Source: Chitinophaga pinensis | Lineage (GTDB): Bacteria > Bacteroidota > Bacteroidia > SXHM01 | DNA: 17,296 nt | Reading direction: 5' to 3' | NCBI GenBank assembly: GCA_945889235.1 | Contig: CAMDBK010000028.1 | Span: 1-17,296 of the forward strand | Part shown: positions 1-7,877 of the stretch, one piece after another | Layout: each line of letters opens with the position of its first letter | Numbering within the stretch: the stretch's first letter is position 1 | The notes under the pieces: generated by a model | Databases searched by the model: none | Told to the model about the DNA's origin: nothing | What the model saw: the letters and a program-made list of their open reading frames with translations, nothing else | Program-made: the position numbers and the translations under genes

Positions 1-80
1 AGGAAGAAAAAACTCCTGCAGCACCATCTTCCATAATTAAAGTGGGGTTGAAAGGCGAAATTCAAATAATTAGAAAGTAA
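1..80 (+). CDS. C-terminal fragment of an unidentified protein
   Basis: An open frame enters the window (first full codon at base 3) and ends at TAA 78-80, giving 25 visible residues. They begin EEKTPAAPSS and end in a basic, beta-like segment, KGEIQIIRK. The Ala/Pro-rich stretch looks like a linker ahead of a short terminal strand. Too little is visible to name a family. The call rests on the open frame, neighbour-like codon use and the palindromic repeat that starts seven bases after the stop, where a gene end would be expected. It could be chance reading. Confidence 0.4.
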   Translation, partial: EEKTPAAPSSIIKVGLKGEIQIIRK

Positions 81-86
81 TTCTTC

Positions 87-148
87 TGTCATGCTGAGCG
101 TAGTAGAAGCATTATTATTTTAGCCCTTCAACTACGCTCAGGGTGACA
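87..148. repeat. Imperfect palindromic intergenic repeat
   Basis: The left arm at 87-110 (TGTCATGCTGAGCGTAGTAG plus GAAGC) and the right arm at 123-148 (starting GCCCTTCAACTACGCTCAGG, ending GTGACA) are near-perfect reverse complements around a 12-nt AT-rich loop. The CTTCRACTNCGCTCAGGGTGACA type of arm is, from general knowledge, a frequent intergenic repeat in Bacteroidota and some other bacterial genomes. It would form a long hairpin at the end of the upstream gene and could act as a terminator or mRNA stabiliser. It has no U tract, so it is not a classical intrinsic terminator. It ends only six bases before the cca start codon. Confidence 0.85.
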
Positions 149-154
149 ACGTAA

Positions 155-1564
155 ATGAAAGCGCATCTTCAAAATAATATTTTCCAAACTATCTCAGAAG
201 CAGCTGAACAGCTTGGCATTCACGCTTATGTTATTGGCGGATTCGTGCGCGATATTTTTCTTGGGAAAGAATCAAAAGACATTGATATTGTTGCAATAGG
301 TGATGGTATTGAACTGGCAAATAAAGTGTCAGTGAAACTGAAAGGAAGCAATGTTTCCATCTTCAAAAACTTTGGAACTGCCATGATAAAGTTTGGTGAT
401 ATTGAAATTGAATTTGTGGGTGCCAGAAAAGAATCCTATCGGGGAGAATCACGTAAACCTGATGTGGAACCAGGAACATTGGAAGACGATCAGAACCGGA
501 GAGATTTCACCATGAATGCACTTGCACTCAGTTTGCAAAAAGAAAATTTTGGTGAGCTGCTTGACCCGTTTGGAGGATTAAAAGACATTGAAAATAAAAT
601 CATACGAACCCCGCTTGAGCCTGATATCACTTATTCTGATGACCCTTTGCGAATGATGCGCGCCATACGTTTTGCCGCCCAACACGATTTTACAATTGAA
701 GAAAATTCTTTTCAATCTATTTGTAAAAATGCGGAACGCATTAACATTGTTTCAAAAGAGCGGATTGCAGATGAATTGAATAAAATTATTCTTTCGCCTG
801 TTCCTTCTGTTGGGTTTAAATTGTTGTTTGATTCAAAATTATTGCACCACATTTTTCCTGAAATGGTGAAACTTCAGGGTGTGGAAATTAAAGATGGTGT
901 TTCACACAAAGACAATTTTTATCACACGTTACAGGTGCTGGATAATATTTCTAAAAACACGGATAACCTTTGGCTGCGCTGGTCTGCCATACTTCATGAT
1001 ATTGCAAAACCAGCCACCAAACGCTTTGATAAAAATGCCGGCTGGACCTTTCACGGTCATGAAGACAAAGGCTCGCGCATGGTTCCCAAAATTTTCGCTG
1101 ACCTGAAACTTCCGCTCAACGAAAAAATGAAATATGTGCAGAAGCTTGTGTTACTGCATTTGCGACCCATCGTCCTTTCCAAAGAAGTTGTTACTGATTC
1201 TGCTGTCCGCAGATTATTGTTTGAAGCAAGTGATGATATTGATGATTTAATGACATTGTGTGAGGCTGATATCACTTCCAAGAATGATAAAAAAGTGCAG
1301 CGCTACCTTAAAAATTTTGAACTGGTAAGGCAGAAATTAAAAGAGGTTGAAGAAAAAGATAATATCAGAAACTGGCAACCACCCGTTTCGGGCGAAGAAA
1401 TAATGAAAGCGTTTAATCTCAAGCCCGGCAGGGAAATCGGAATTATTAAAAACGCTATCCGCGAAGCAATTCTTGAAGGCGAAATTGGCAGTAATTATGA
1501 AGACGCGCATAGATTCATGCTTGCAAAAGGCGCAGAACTTGGTTTAAAACCAGCTAATCTGTAG
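155..1564 (+). CDS. cca: CCA-adding tRNA nucleotidyltransferase with HD domain
   Basis: This cytoplasmic enzyme adds or repairs the 3'-CCA end of tRNAs using CTP and ATP. The N-terminal polymerase-beta-like head shows GGFVRD at residues 28-33 and the metal-binding pair D42-x-D44. RRDFTMNAL follows near residue 115, then the tRNA-binding helical region with RMMRAIRFA. A C-terminal HD phosphohydrolase-like domain contains LHDIAKP (H281-D282) and HGHEDKGS. The length of 469 aa fits Bacteroidota homologues. ATG 155 is the first possible start because an in-frame TAA lies at 152-154. No Shine-Dalgarno sequence is visible, and the palindromic repeat reaches to six bases before the ATG, which may affect translation. 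Some homologues are annotated poly(A) polymerase, but the overall motif set favours the CCA enzyme. Confidence 0.93.
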   Translation: MKAHLQNNIFQTISEAAEQLGIHAYVIGGFVRDIFLGKESKDIDIVAIGDGIELANKVSVKLKGSNVSIFKNFGTAMIKFGDIEIEFVGARKESYRGESRKPDVEPGTLEDDQNRRDFTMNALALSLQKENFGELLDPFGGLKDIENKIIRTPLEPDITYSDDPLRMMRAIRFAAQHDFTIEENSFQSICKNAERINIVSKERIADELNKIILSPVPSVGFKLLFDSKLLHHIFPEMVKLQGVEIKDGVSHKDNFYHTLQVLDNISKNTDNLWLRWSAILHDIAKPATKRFDKNAGWTFHGHEDKGSRMVPKIFADLKLPLNEKMKYVQKLVLLHLRPIVLSKEVVTDSAVRRLLFEASDDIDDLMTLCEADITSKNDKKVQRYLKNFELVRQKLKEVEEKDNIRNWQPPVSGEEIMKAFNLKPGREIGIIKNAIREAILEGEIGSNYEDAHRFMLAKGAELGLKPANL

Positions 1565-1583
1565 TGAATTTTTAGAAATAATT

Positions 1584-1600
1584 TTTAGGTTTTGCCTAAA
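1584..1600 (+). other. Small hairpin downstream of cca
   Basis: TTTAGG (1584-1589) and CCTAAA (1595-1600) form a six-base-pair stem with a five-base loop, 20 nt after the cca stop. There is no following T run, so it would be a weak terminator at best. It may only be an attenuating structure between cca and the next gene. Confidence 0.3.
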
Positions 1601-1653
1601 TAACTAATTTCGGGCATTGATGTATAAAGGCAAAATTTAACAGACACAAAAAT

Positions 1654-2343
1654 ATGGCAGTATATAAATTCAGAGTAATGTTTGAAGATGATGATCAGGT
1701 TTACCGTGATATAGAAATAAGTTCAACTCAAAATTTCTCTGATTTCCGTCAGGCAATTTTGAAAGCATATAATATTACCAAAGACTGGAATTCGTTTTTT
1801 TATGTCAGCAATAACAAGTGGCACAAAGGAAATGAGGTAGTTGCTTTTGTGGATGGCGAAACAAAGGAAACCACAGCCGGAAAACAAAAGATGGCTAAGT
1901 TTATTGATGATCCTCACCAGCGTTTTTTATTTAGCATTCGTTCGTTAACGGAAGTAGTTCTTTTAGCAGAGCTGATGAAAATTTTACCCGATGATCCTAA
2001 AACCGGATATCCGCGCACAGCAGCTGTTATAGGTGAATTTCCGAAACAGTTTTTCAATATGCTAAACGGAATAAAAGAAGATAACAAGGCAGCTTTCCTT
2101 GACCCTGAACTTGCTGAGTTTGATGCAAAAATGGGAACACTTGATGCCATTGAAGAACCGGGTGATGATGATATCGAAGAAGTAGAAGATATACTGGTGG
2201 CAGACAGTTCCGAGATTTCTGAAATGGAAGTGGAAGTAGCGCCTGATGCTGAACCGAGTGAAGATTCAGAGGCCGGTGAAGATGAAATGGGTGATGCAGG
2301 TGAAGCCGGTTTTGAAGACATGGTTTCCGATGAGGAAGCCTGA
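1654..2343 (+). CDS. pRiA4b ORF-3-like (IS1096 TnpR-like) protein with acidic tail
   Basis: This 229-aa protein has two parts. Residues 1 to about 145 form a compact globular region starting MAVYKFRVMFEDDDQVYRDI, with FSDFRQAILKAYNI and FFYVSNNKWHKG. This resembles the plasmid pRiA4b ORF-3 domain, also called IS1096 passenger TnpR-like. Despite that name no transposase is present here, and the Bacteroidota relatives I know of are ordinary chromosomal genes. The remaining ~80 residues are extremely acidic, with runs such as DDDIEEVEDI and DSEAGEDEMGDAGE, and are probably disordered. The gene lies 89 nt after cca and 18 nt before miaA, so co-expression with tRNA-maturation genes is likely. The molecular function is unknown. 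Confidence is good for the family and low for any role. Confidence 0.8.
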   Translation: MAVYKFRVMFEDDDQVYRDIEISSTQNFSDFRQAILKAYNITKDWNSFFYVSNNKWHKGNEVVAFVDGETKETTAGKQKMAKFIDDPHQRFLFSIRSLTEVVLLAELMKILPDDPKTGYPRTAAVIGEFPKQFFNMLNGIKEDNKAAFLDPELAEFDAKMGTLDAIEEPGDDDIEEVEDILVADSSEISEMEVEVAPDAEPSEDSEAGEDEMGDAGEAGFEDMVSDEEA

Positions 2344-2361
2344 TAAATCTTTTTCTGCCTG

Positions 2362-3255
2362 ATGCGCGGAACCCTTATCGTTATTTGCGGGCCAACCGCT
2401 TCAGGCAAAACTCAGCTTGCGATAAAAATTGCAAAAAAAATTTCTGCTGAAATAATTTCTGCTGACTCGCGTCAGATTTATAAAGAACTTAAAATCGGTT
2501 CTGCTCCACCTTCTGCGGAAGAACTGAAAGAAGTAAAACATCATTTCATTGCATCACGAAACTTTGATAAAGACTACAATGCAGGTGCTTTTGAAAAAGA
2601 TGTATTGGTTTTACTTGATACTCTTTTTCAGAAAAATAAATACGCTGTTTTAGTTGGCGGTTCAGGACTTTACATTGATGCCGTTTGCAATGGGTTTGAT
2701 AAAGTTCCCGGTTCTTTTCCTGAAATTAGAAAATCATTGCAGGATTTATTTGAAGAGGAAGGAATAGAGCCACTTCAAAAAAAATTAGAAGAACTTGATA
2801 AGGAATATTACACCAGAATTGATTTGAATAACCCGCAACGTTTAATGCGCGCGCTGGAAGTCTGCATAGGCAGCGGTAAACCGTATTCATCTTTCAGAAA
2901 AGGAAAAACCAACTCAAGAGATTTCAGGATTATAAAAATTGGTGTAGAAGTTCCGCGAGAAATTCTTTACAAAAGAATTGATAAACGCGTGGATGAGATG
3001 ATGAATAAAGGATTACAGGAAGAAGCAAAAAATCTTGTTTCAAAAAAAACCTTGAATGCTTTGCAAACAGTGGGGTACAAAGAGTTGTTTGATTTTTTTG
3101 AAAACAAAACAACGCTGCAAGAAGCAGTAGATTTAATAAAACGCAACAGCCGCAGGTACGCCAAGCGACAGATGACCTGGTTTCGGAGAGATAAGGAAAT
3201 TAAATGGGTTTCCGCAACAGAATTTGAAAAAATTATCAATTTATGCGCAGCATAG
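2362..3255 (+). CDS. miaA: tRNA dimethylallyltransferase
   Basis: MiaA transfers a dimethylallyl group from DMAPP to N6 of A37 in tRNAs reading UNN codons (i6A37), the precursor of ms2i6A. The P-loop GPTASGKT is at residues 10-17 and the conserved ADSRQIYK motif at 34-41, where the Asp is the presumed general base. GGSGLYIDAV follows near residue 100, then NPQRLMRALEV and the C-terminal RNSRRYAKRQMTWFRRD segment typical of the family. The length of 297 aa is normal. The ATG sits 18 nt after the acidic protein's stop, and the reading frame overlaps the next gene by 13 nt, so these genes probably form an operon. No unusual residue was seen. Confidence 0.96.
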   Translation: MRGTLIVICGPTASGKTQLAIKIAKKISAEIISADSRQIYKELKIGSAPPSAEELKEVKHHFIASRNFDKDYNAGAFEKDVLVLLDTLFQKNKYAVLVGGSGLYIDAVCNGFDKVPGSFPEIRKSLQDLFEEEGIEPLQKKLEELDKEYYTRIDLNNPQRLMRALEVCIGSGKPYSSFRKGKTNSRDFRIIKIGVEVPREILYKRIDKRVDEMMNKGLQEEAKNLVSKKTLNALQTVGYKELFDFFENKTTLQEAVDLIKRNSRRYAKRQMTWFRRDKEIKWVSATEFEKIINLCAA

Positions 3256-4484
3256 TTGAACGCTATTTAGAAATTTCGGGTGAAGTAAAACTTCTCATTC
3301 TTTCCGAACTTTTTCTTCATACAATTAACGCAGCATTTTTTCTTATCCTGCTTATATACATGGATAAAATGGGCTATGCCGACCATGAAGCTGCGGGATT
3401 TATCTCCTACCGTTTTCTTGGTGTTATTGTTTTTGCTCTTCCTCTTGGACTTTATATTAAAGGCAGAAAACTTCGCCCGCTTATTCTGTTATCAGGAATT
3501 GCTGTTCCTGTTTTTTCTATTCTTATTATTTACGCCATACAATTTCATTACAATTCGCTTCTCCATCTTTCATTATTTTTCTGGGGCGTTTCATTCAACC
3601 TTATTACAGTCAGTTCACTTCCTTTTATTTTACGCAATGTAAATCAGGAAACACTGAGTGAAGCCATTTCGCTCAGCTACGCCACTGGTAGCCTTGGAAC
3701 TATAATAGCCGGGGCAATAATATTTGCTCTCTCTAATTTTGCTCCAACTGTTTTTGATGAGAAAATATTACTTTATATTATTTCGGCAGGCGGATTTTTT
3801 GCATTTTATTTTGCAATGAAAATGAGCCGAAATGAAAACATTCCTCAAATCACTACACGCAGAACTGACCTGAGTGATTTTGATTGGATGCTTATTATTA
3901 AAGCACTTATTCCAACATTGATTATTGCAACTGGAGCAGGATTAACCATTCCTTTTATCAGTCTTTTTTTCTACAAAATTCATGGATTGGATTACAATCG
4001 TTTTTCAGTGATAGGTTCTCTTTCCGGAATTTTTGTTTTCATCGGAGCTGTTGCTGTTCCGCATGTTAAACGCAGATGGGGATATAATTATGCTATAACA
4101 CTATCGCAATCTTTAGCAGTTCTTGCTTTAGTCTTACTGGCTTCAACCGAATGGTATAACAACTGGGTTTTTGCCATGCCGCTTGCCGTTCTTTTTTATG
4201 TTATTCGCACGCCATTAATGAACATGGCTGCACCTATGACTTCTGAACTGGTAATGAATTATGTCGGTCACCGCAACCGCGAAATTGTAAGCGCCATGAC
4301 AACGGCAATCTGGTCGGGAAGCTGGTTTATAAGTTCTCGGATTTTTAAAACACTGCGTGAAATGGATTTTTCGTATTCAAATGTTTTCCTGATTACTGCC
4401 GCGCTTTATGCCTGCGGAGTTATATGGTATCATTTTCTGATTCAGGATCACAAAAAGTTGCAGCAAAAAACAGAAAGTATCTGA
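3243..4484 (+). CDS. Major facilitator superfamily (MFS) transporter
   Basis: This 413-aa polytopic inner-membrane protein has about 10-12 hydrophobic helices. They include segments near residues 18-40, 52-70, 78-100, 108-128, 145-165, 175-190 and a similar second half, separated by a loop around residues 195-215 (MSRNENIPQITTRRTDLSDF). This matches a two-bundle MFS layout. The start ATG at 3243 lies inside the end of miaA, overlapping it by 13 nt in another frame, so translational coupling is likely. The substrate cannot be read from the sequence. A strong hairpin terminator begins just after the stop. Family assignment rests on hydropathy and general resemblance rather than a single diagnostic motif. 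Confidence 0.8.
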   Translation: MRSIVERYLEISGEVKLLILSELFLHTINAAFFLILLIYMDKMGYADHEAAGFISYRFLGVIVFALPLGLYIKGRKLRPLILLSGIAVPVFSILIIYAIQFHYNSLLHLSLFFWGVSFNLITVSSLPFILRNVNQETLSEAISLSYATGSLGTIIAGAIIFALSNFAPTVFDEKILLYIISAGGFFAFYFAMKMSRNENIPQITTRRTDLSDFDWMLIIKALIPTLIIATGAGLTIPFISLFFYKIHGLDYNRFSVIGSLSGIFVFIGAVAVPHVKRRWGYNYAITLSQSLAVLALVLLASTEWYNNWVFAMPLAVLFYVIRTPLMNMAAPMTSELVMNYVGHRNREIVSAMTTAIWSGSWFISSRIFKTLREMDFSYSNVFLITAALYACGVIWYHFLIQDHKKLQQKTESI

Positions 4485-4487
4485 AAT

Positions 4488-4519
4488 AAAAAAGGGAAAG
4501 CCACCGGCTTTCCCTTTTT
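4488..4519. terminator. Bidirectional intrinsic terminator
   Basis: GGGAAAGCC (4494-4502) pairs perfectly with GGCTTTCCC (4506-4514) around a three-base loop. It is flanked by an A run (4488-4493) and a T run (4515-4519), so it terminates in both directions. It lies four bases after the MFS stop and 19 bases beyond the recQ stop, so it serves both converging transcripts. Confidence 0.93.
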
Positions 4520-4538
4520 CTATTAGGTAACAAATCGT

Positions 4539-6740
4539 TTAATTTCCGAAATCAGAAATAAACTTAATGCGCATCAGTCTTACTTCTTCTTCGGTATAGT
4601 CATCTTCGCCTAATTCTCTTAAAGCATCACCTATTGAATCAGATTCTGATTCCTTAAAATATTCAAGCACTTCGCGTTGTTTCTCTTCGTCAATATTCTC
4701 TCTGATGTAATAGCTTATGTCAACCTTTGTGCCTGATGAAACAATGCGTTCAATCTCATCTAAAAGTTCGCTGAAGCTAAGCTGCTTGCTTTTTGCAATG
4801 CTTAAAAGCGAAAGTTTGCGGTCAATGTTTTGAATGATGTAAACTTTCAAGCCTGATTTGTTCACCACCGATTTCACCACCATGTCCATTGGGCGCTCAA
4901 TCTCATTCTCCTCAACGTATTTGGCAATCATTTCAATGAATTCCTTTCCGAATTTGGTTGCTTTACCTATTCCTACTCCTGCAATTTTTGAAAGTTCATC
5001 AATAGTAATCGGGTAATTGATTGACATTTCTTCCAGCGATGTTTCCTGGAAAATAACGTAAGGAGGAAGCTTGGCTCTCTTCGCTTCTTTCAGCACCAAA
5101 TCTTTCAGCATTTTGTAAAGCGTCTCGTCACCGCCACCACCTTTTTGCCCGCCTGCAACTATATCATCATCCGAATCTTCACCATCGCCATCATAATCAT
5201 GGTCTTTGGTAAGCATGATGGAATAAGGTTTTTTCAGAAATTTCTTTCCTTCATCGCTTACTCTCAGCAAACCGTAGCTTTCAATATCCTTAATCAGGAA
5301 TCTGTTAATTAACGACTGTCTTATAACTGCATTCCAGTATTTTTCATCTTCATCACTGCCATCACCAAAAAGCTCAAGTTGGTCATGTTTGTATGATTTT
5401 ATGGCAGTGTTCACATGCCCGGTCATTACATGCACAATATGTTTTGCTTTGAATTTTTCTTTTACTGCAAGTACTGTTTGCAACACTAACTCAACCGCTT
5501 CCTGTCCTTCAAATTTTTCGCGCGGGTTATTGCAGTTGTCACAGTTGCCGCAATTGTCTTCTTTGTATTCTTCACCAAAATAGTGCAGTAATTGTTTCCT
5601 GCGGCATACAGATGATTCAGCGTAAGAAACCGTTTCCAATAATAATTGTTTGCCAATTTCCTGTTCCGAAATCGGTTTGCCTTTCATGAATTTTTCAAGC
5701 TTTACAATATCATCGTAATGATAAAATGCAACACAGTTTCCTTCGCCCCCATCACGGCCACCGCGACCTGTTTCCTGATAATAACCTTCCAGACTTTTTG
5801 GAATATCGTGGTGAATAACGTAACGTACATCCGGCTTGTCAATTCCCATTCCGAAAGCAATGGTTGCAACAATCACTTCAATGTCTTCCATCAGAAAATT
5901 ATCCTGAGTCTTTGCTCTTACCGGTGCTTCCAGCCCTGCATGATAAGGAAGGGCACGTATTCCGTTCACCTGCAATGTTTGTGCAATCTCTTCTACTTTT
6001 TTGCGGCTCAGGCAATAAATAATTCCGGATTTGCCCGGATGTTTTTTAATGTAGCGGATAATGTCTTTAATAACATCAACATTTTTCGCGCGTACTTCAT
6101 AATAAAGATTGGGGCGGTTGAACGATGATTTAAAAAGCATGGCATCAGTCATATTCAGGTTTTTCTGAATATCCTGTTGTACTTTTTCAGTTGCGGTTGC
6201 AGTCAGCGCAATAATCGGCACTTTCCCAATCTCTTCTATTATAGGACGCAGTCTGCGGTATTCAGGGCGGAAATCATGTCCCCACTCCGATATACAGTGC
6301 GCCTCATCAATAGCAACAAATGAAATATTAATGTCTTTCAGGAACTGAACATTCTCTGCTTTGGTCAACGATTCCGGAGCTACATAGAGTAGTTTGGTAT
6401 GTCCTGCCGTTACATCTTCCTTCACTTTTGCAATCTCTGCTTTGTTCAGCGATGAGTTGAGAAAGTGCGCTATTCCTACTGCTGAGCCGTAGTTGCGTAT
6501 AGCATCAACCTGATTTTTCATCAATGCAATCAGCGGGGAAATAATAATGGCCGTTCCGGGGCTTATTAATGCAGGAAGCTGGTAGCACATTGACTTACCG
6601 CCTCCTGTAGGCATAATCACAAATGAATCTTTGCCGGCAAGTACATTATTAATAATGGCTTCCTGGTCCCCTTTAAATGTTTTGTAACCGAAATACTTTT
6701 CTAAATATTCTGATAAGGGTGCTTCTATTTCAACGTTCAT
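4539..6740 (-). CDS. recQ: ATP-dependent DNA helicase RecQ
   Basis: RecQ is a 3'-5' superfamily 2 DNA helicase acting in recombination, fork repair and suppression of illegitimate exchange. Visible are the Q-motif FKGDQ (22-26), Walker A MPTGGGKS (43-50), DEAH box DEAHC (145-149), the second RecA lobe with FGMGIDKPDVRYVIH and the arginine finger region QETGRGGRDG, then four zinc-binding cysteines around CRRKQLLHYFGE and CGNCDNC. A winged-helix RQC region follows. An acidic/glycine-rich linker (KDHDYDGDGEDSDDD, QKGGGGDE) leads to an HRDC domain (LPPYVIFQETSLEEM, LSKIAGVGIGKATKFG) and a further ~100-residue helical C-terminal domain. At 733 aa it is clearly longer than the ~610-aa E. coli protein, but such long forms occur in Bacteroidota. 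It converges on the MFS gene and diverges from kdsD. Confidence 0.96.
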   Translation of the reverse strand: MNVEIEAPLSEYLEKYFGYKTFKGDQEAIINNVLAGKDSFVIMPTGGGKSMCYQLPALISPGTAIIISPLIALMKNQVDAIRNYGSAVGIAHFLNSSLNKAEIAKVKEDVTAGHTKLLYVAPESLTKAENVQFLKDINISFVAIDEAHCISEWGHDFRPEYRRLRPIIEEIGKVPIIALTATATEKVQQDIQKNLNMTDAMLFKSSFNRPNLYYEVRAKNVDVIKDIIRYIKKHPGKSGIIYCLSRKKVEEIAQTLQVNGIRALPYHAGLEAPVRAKTQDNFLMEDIEVIVATIAFGMGIDKPDVRYVIHHDIPKSLEGYYQETGRGGRDGGEGNCVAFYHYDDIVKLEKFMKGKPISEQEIGKQLLLETVSYAESSVCRRKQLLHYFGEEYKEDNCGNCDNCNNPREKFEGQEAVELVLQTVLAVKEKFKAKHIVHVMTGHVNTAIKSYKHDQLELFGDGSDEDEKYWNAVIRQSLINRFLIKDIESYGLLRVSDEGKKFLKKPYSIMLTKDHDYDGDGEDSDDDIVAGGQKGGGGDETLYKMLKDLVLKEAKRAKLPPYVIFQETSLEEMSINYPITIDELSKIAGVGIGKATKFGKEFIEMIAKYVEENEIERPMDMVVKSVVNKSGLKVYIIQNIDRKLSLLSIAKSKQLSFSELLDEIERIVSSGTKVDISYYIRENIDEEKQREVLEYFKESESDSIGDALRELGEDDYTEEEVRLMRIKFISDFGN

Positions 6741-6760
6741 ACTTGGATTAAGAATTTAAA

Positions 6761-6768
6761 TACTTTTG
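6761..6768 (+). promoter_or_regulatory. Candidate -7 element in the kdsD direction
   Basis: TACTTTTG matches the Bacteroidota -7 consensus TAnnTTTG exactly and points toward kdsD, whose start is about 90 nt downstream. A well-spaced -33 TTG was not found (the TTGG at 6743 is only 14 nt away), so this is tentative. Confidence 0.35.
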
Positions 6769-6811
6769 TAAAGCTAATTATTTTTTTGAATTGCTAAATT
6801 AATGCTTTTGT

Positions 6812-6819
6812 CAAAAGTA
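6812..6819 (-). promoter_or_regulatory. Candidate -7 element for recQ
   Basis: Read on the minus strand, 6819-6812 is TACTTTTG, again an exact TAnnTTTG match, about 70 nt upstream of the recQ start. It overlaps a perfect short palindrome, CTTTTGTCAAAAG (6805-6817), which could be an operator or chance. No convincing -33 element was seen. Confidence 0.35.
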
Positions 6820-6855
6820 CCATCTTTTCAATCAACCATTTTTTAAAAATTCTAC

Positions 6856-7827
6856 TTGCCTGTGAAAAGTGCCGATGAACTTATACATATAGCCCGTGAA
6901 ACTTTATTGACTGAGGCTGATTCCGTGCGAAACCTCGTGTCGTTCATCGATTCTGATTTTGTAAAAACGGTAGAAACCATCTTTTATTCAAAAGGAAGAG
7001 TGGTTGTAACCGGAATTGGGAAGAGCGCAATCATCGCAAATAAAATTGTAGCAACACTAAATTCTACCGGAACGCCCGCAAGTTTTATGCACGCTGCTGA
7101 TGCGGTGCATGGCGACTTGGGAACCATACAAACCGATGATGTAGTTATCTGCATTTCAAAAAGCGGAAATTCACCCGAAATAAAAGTATTGGTTCCCGTG
7201 CTCAAAAACAGCGGCAATAAACTGATTGCGCTGGTTTGCAACATCGATTCATTTCTTGCAAAACAAGCTGATTTTGTTTTGAATGCAACAGTTGAAAAAG
7301 AAGCTTGTCCTAATAATTTAGCGCCAACTTCAAGCACAACAGCTCAAATGGCTTTGGGTGACGCGTTGGCAGTTTGTCTTTTAAAGTGCAGTGATTTTTC
7401 AAGCAAAGATTTTGCACGTTTTCATCCGGGTGGTTCGTTGGGCAAACAGCTTTACCTCACCGTTGCTGATATTTACAAGAATAATGCAACCCCTAAAGTA
7501 AATGCAAACGACAGCATAAAAACTGCAATTCTCGAAATCTCTTCAAAGCGGCTGGGCGCAACTGCTGTGCTTGATGGAGATAAACTTGCCGGCATAATTA
7601 CCGATGGCGATTTGCGCAGAATGATGGAACGCGAAGAAAGTATAAGCAATTTGAAAGCTGCCGACATCATGAATAAAAATCCTAAAACCATTTCTTCAAC
7701 TTCAATGGCGGTGGATGCACTGAAAATTCTTCGCGACAATAACATCACACAACTCGTTGTTATGGAAGATGGAAAATTTGCAGGCTTCATTCATTTACAC
7801 GATTTGCTGAGGGAGGGATTGATTTAA
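6856..7827 (+). CDS. kdsD: Arabinose-5-phosphate isomerase (KpsF/GutQ family)
   Basis: This cytoplasmic enzyme interconverts ribulose-5-phosphate and arabinose-5-phosphate, the first step to Kdo for lipopolysaccharide. An N-terminal SIS sugar-isomerase domain carries GIGKSA (53-58), HAADAVHGDLG, ISKSGNSPE, the diagnostic ACPNNLAPTSSTTA and FHPGGSLGK. Two CBS domains follow (about 205-265 and 270-323, the second beginning IMNKNPKTI and ending HLHDLLREGLI). The length of 323 aa matches E. coli KdsD closely. The start is unusual. An in-frame TAA lies at 6844-6846 and no ATG follows before the conserved region, so translation must begin at TTG 6856 or GTG 6862. The gene is divergent from recQ with a 115-nt spacer. 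Confidence 0.94.
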   Translation: MPVKSADELIHIARETLLTEADSVRNLVSFIDSDFVKTVETIFYSKGRVVVTGIGKSAIIANKIVATLNSTGTPASFMHAADAVHGDLGTIQTDDVVICISKSGNSPEIKVLVPVLKNSGNKLIALVCNIDSFLAKQADFVLNATVEKEACPNNLAPTSSTTAQMALGDALAVCLLKCSDFSSKDFARFHPGGSLGKQLYLTVADIYKNNATPKVNANDSIKTAILEISSKRLGATAVLDGDKLAGIITDGDLRRMMEREESISNLKAADIMNKNPKTISSTSMAVDALKILRDNNITQLVVMEDGKFAGFIHLHDLLREGLI

Positions 7828-7845
7828 CTCTTTTCATAAAAATCA

Positions 7846-7853
7846 TATCTTTG
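7846..7853 (+). promoter_or_regulatory. Probable -7 promoter element of the DUF4160-DUF2442 unit
   Basis: TATCTTTG is an exact match to the Bacteroidota TAnnTTTG element in the 50-nt gap after kdsD. A TTG at 7819-7821 lies 24 nt upstream, slightly beyond the usual -33 spacing. Transcription would start near 7859, leaving a leader of roughly 19 nt before the ATG at 7878. This suggests the pair has its own promoter. Confidence 0.6.
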
Positions 7854-7877
7854 CATAAGTAAAAACTAAAACGATTT

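Noticed and set aside
1654..2343. Mobile element suggested by the TnpR/IS1096-like family name
   Set aside because: There is no transposase, terminal inverted repeat or target duplication nearby, and the neighbours are conserved housekeeping genes.
1914..2408. 164-aa Ser-rich open frame on the minus strand
   Set aside because: It is antisense to the acidic tail of the pRiA4b ORF-3-like gene. The Ser/Ala composition is the mirror of the GAA/GAT codons there.
5646..6128. 160-aa plus-strand open frame inside recQ
   Set aside because: It lies wholly within the well-supported recQ gene on the opposite strand, and its Phe/Asn/Cys-rich product shows no recognisable domain.
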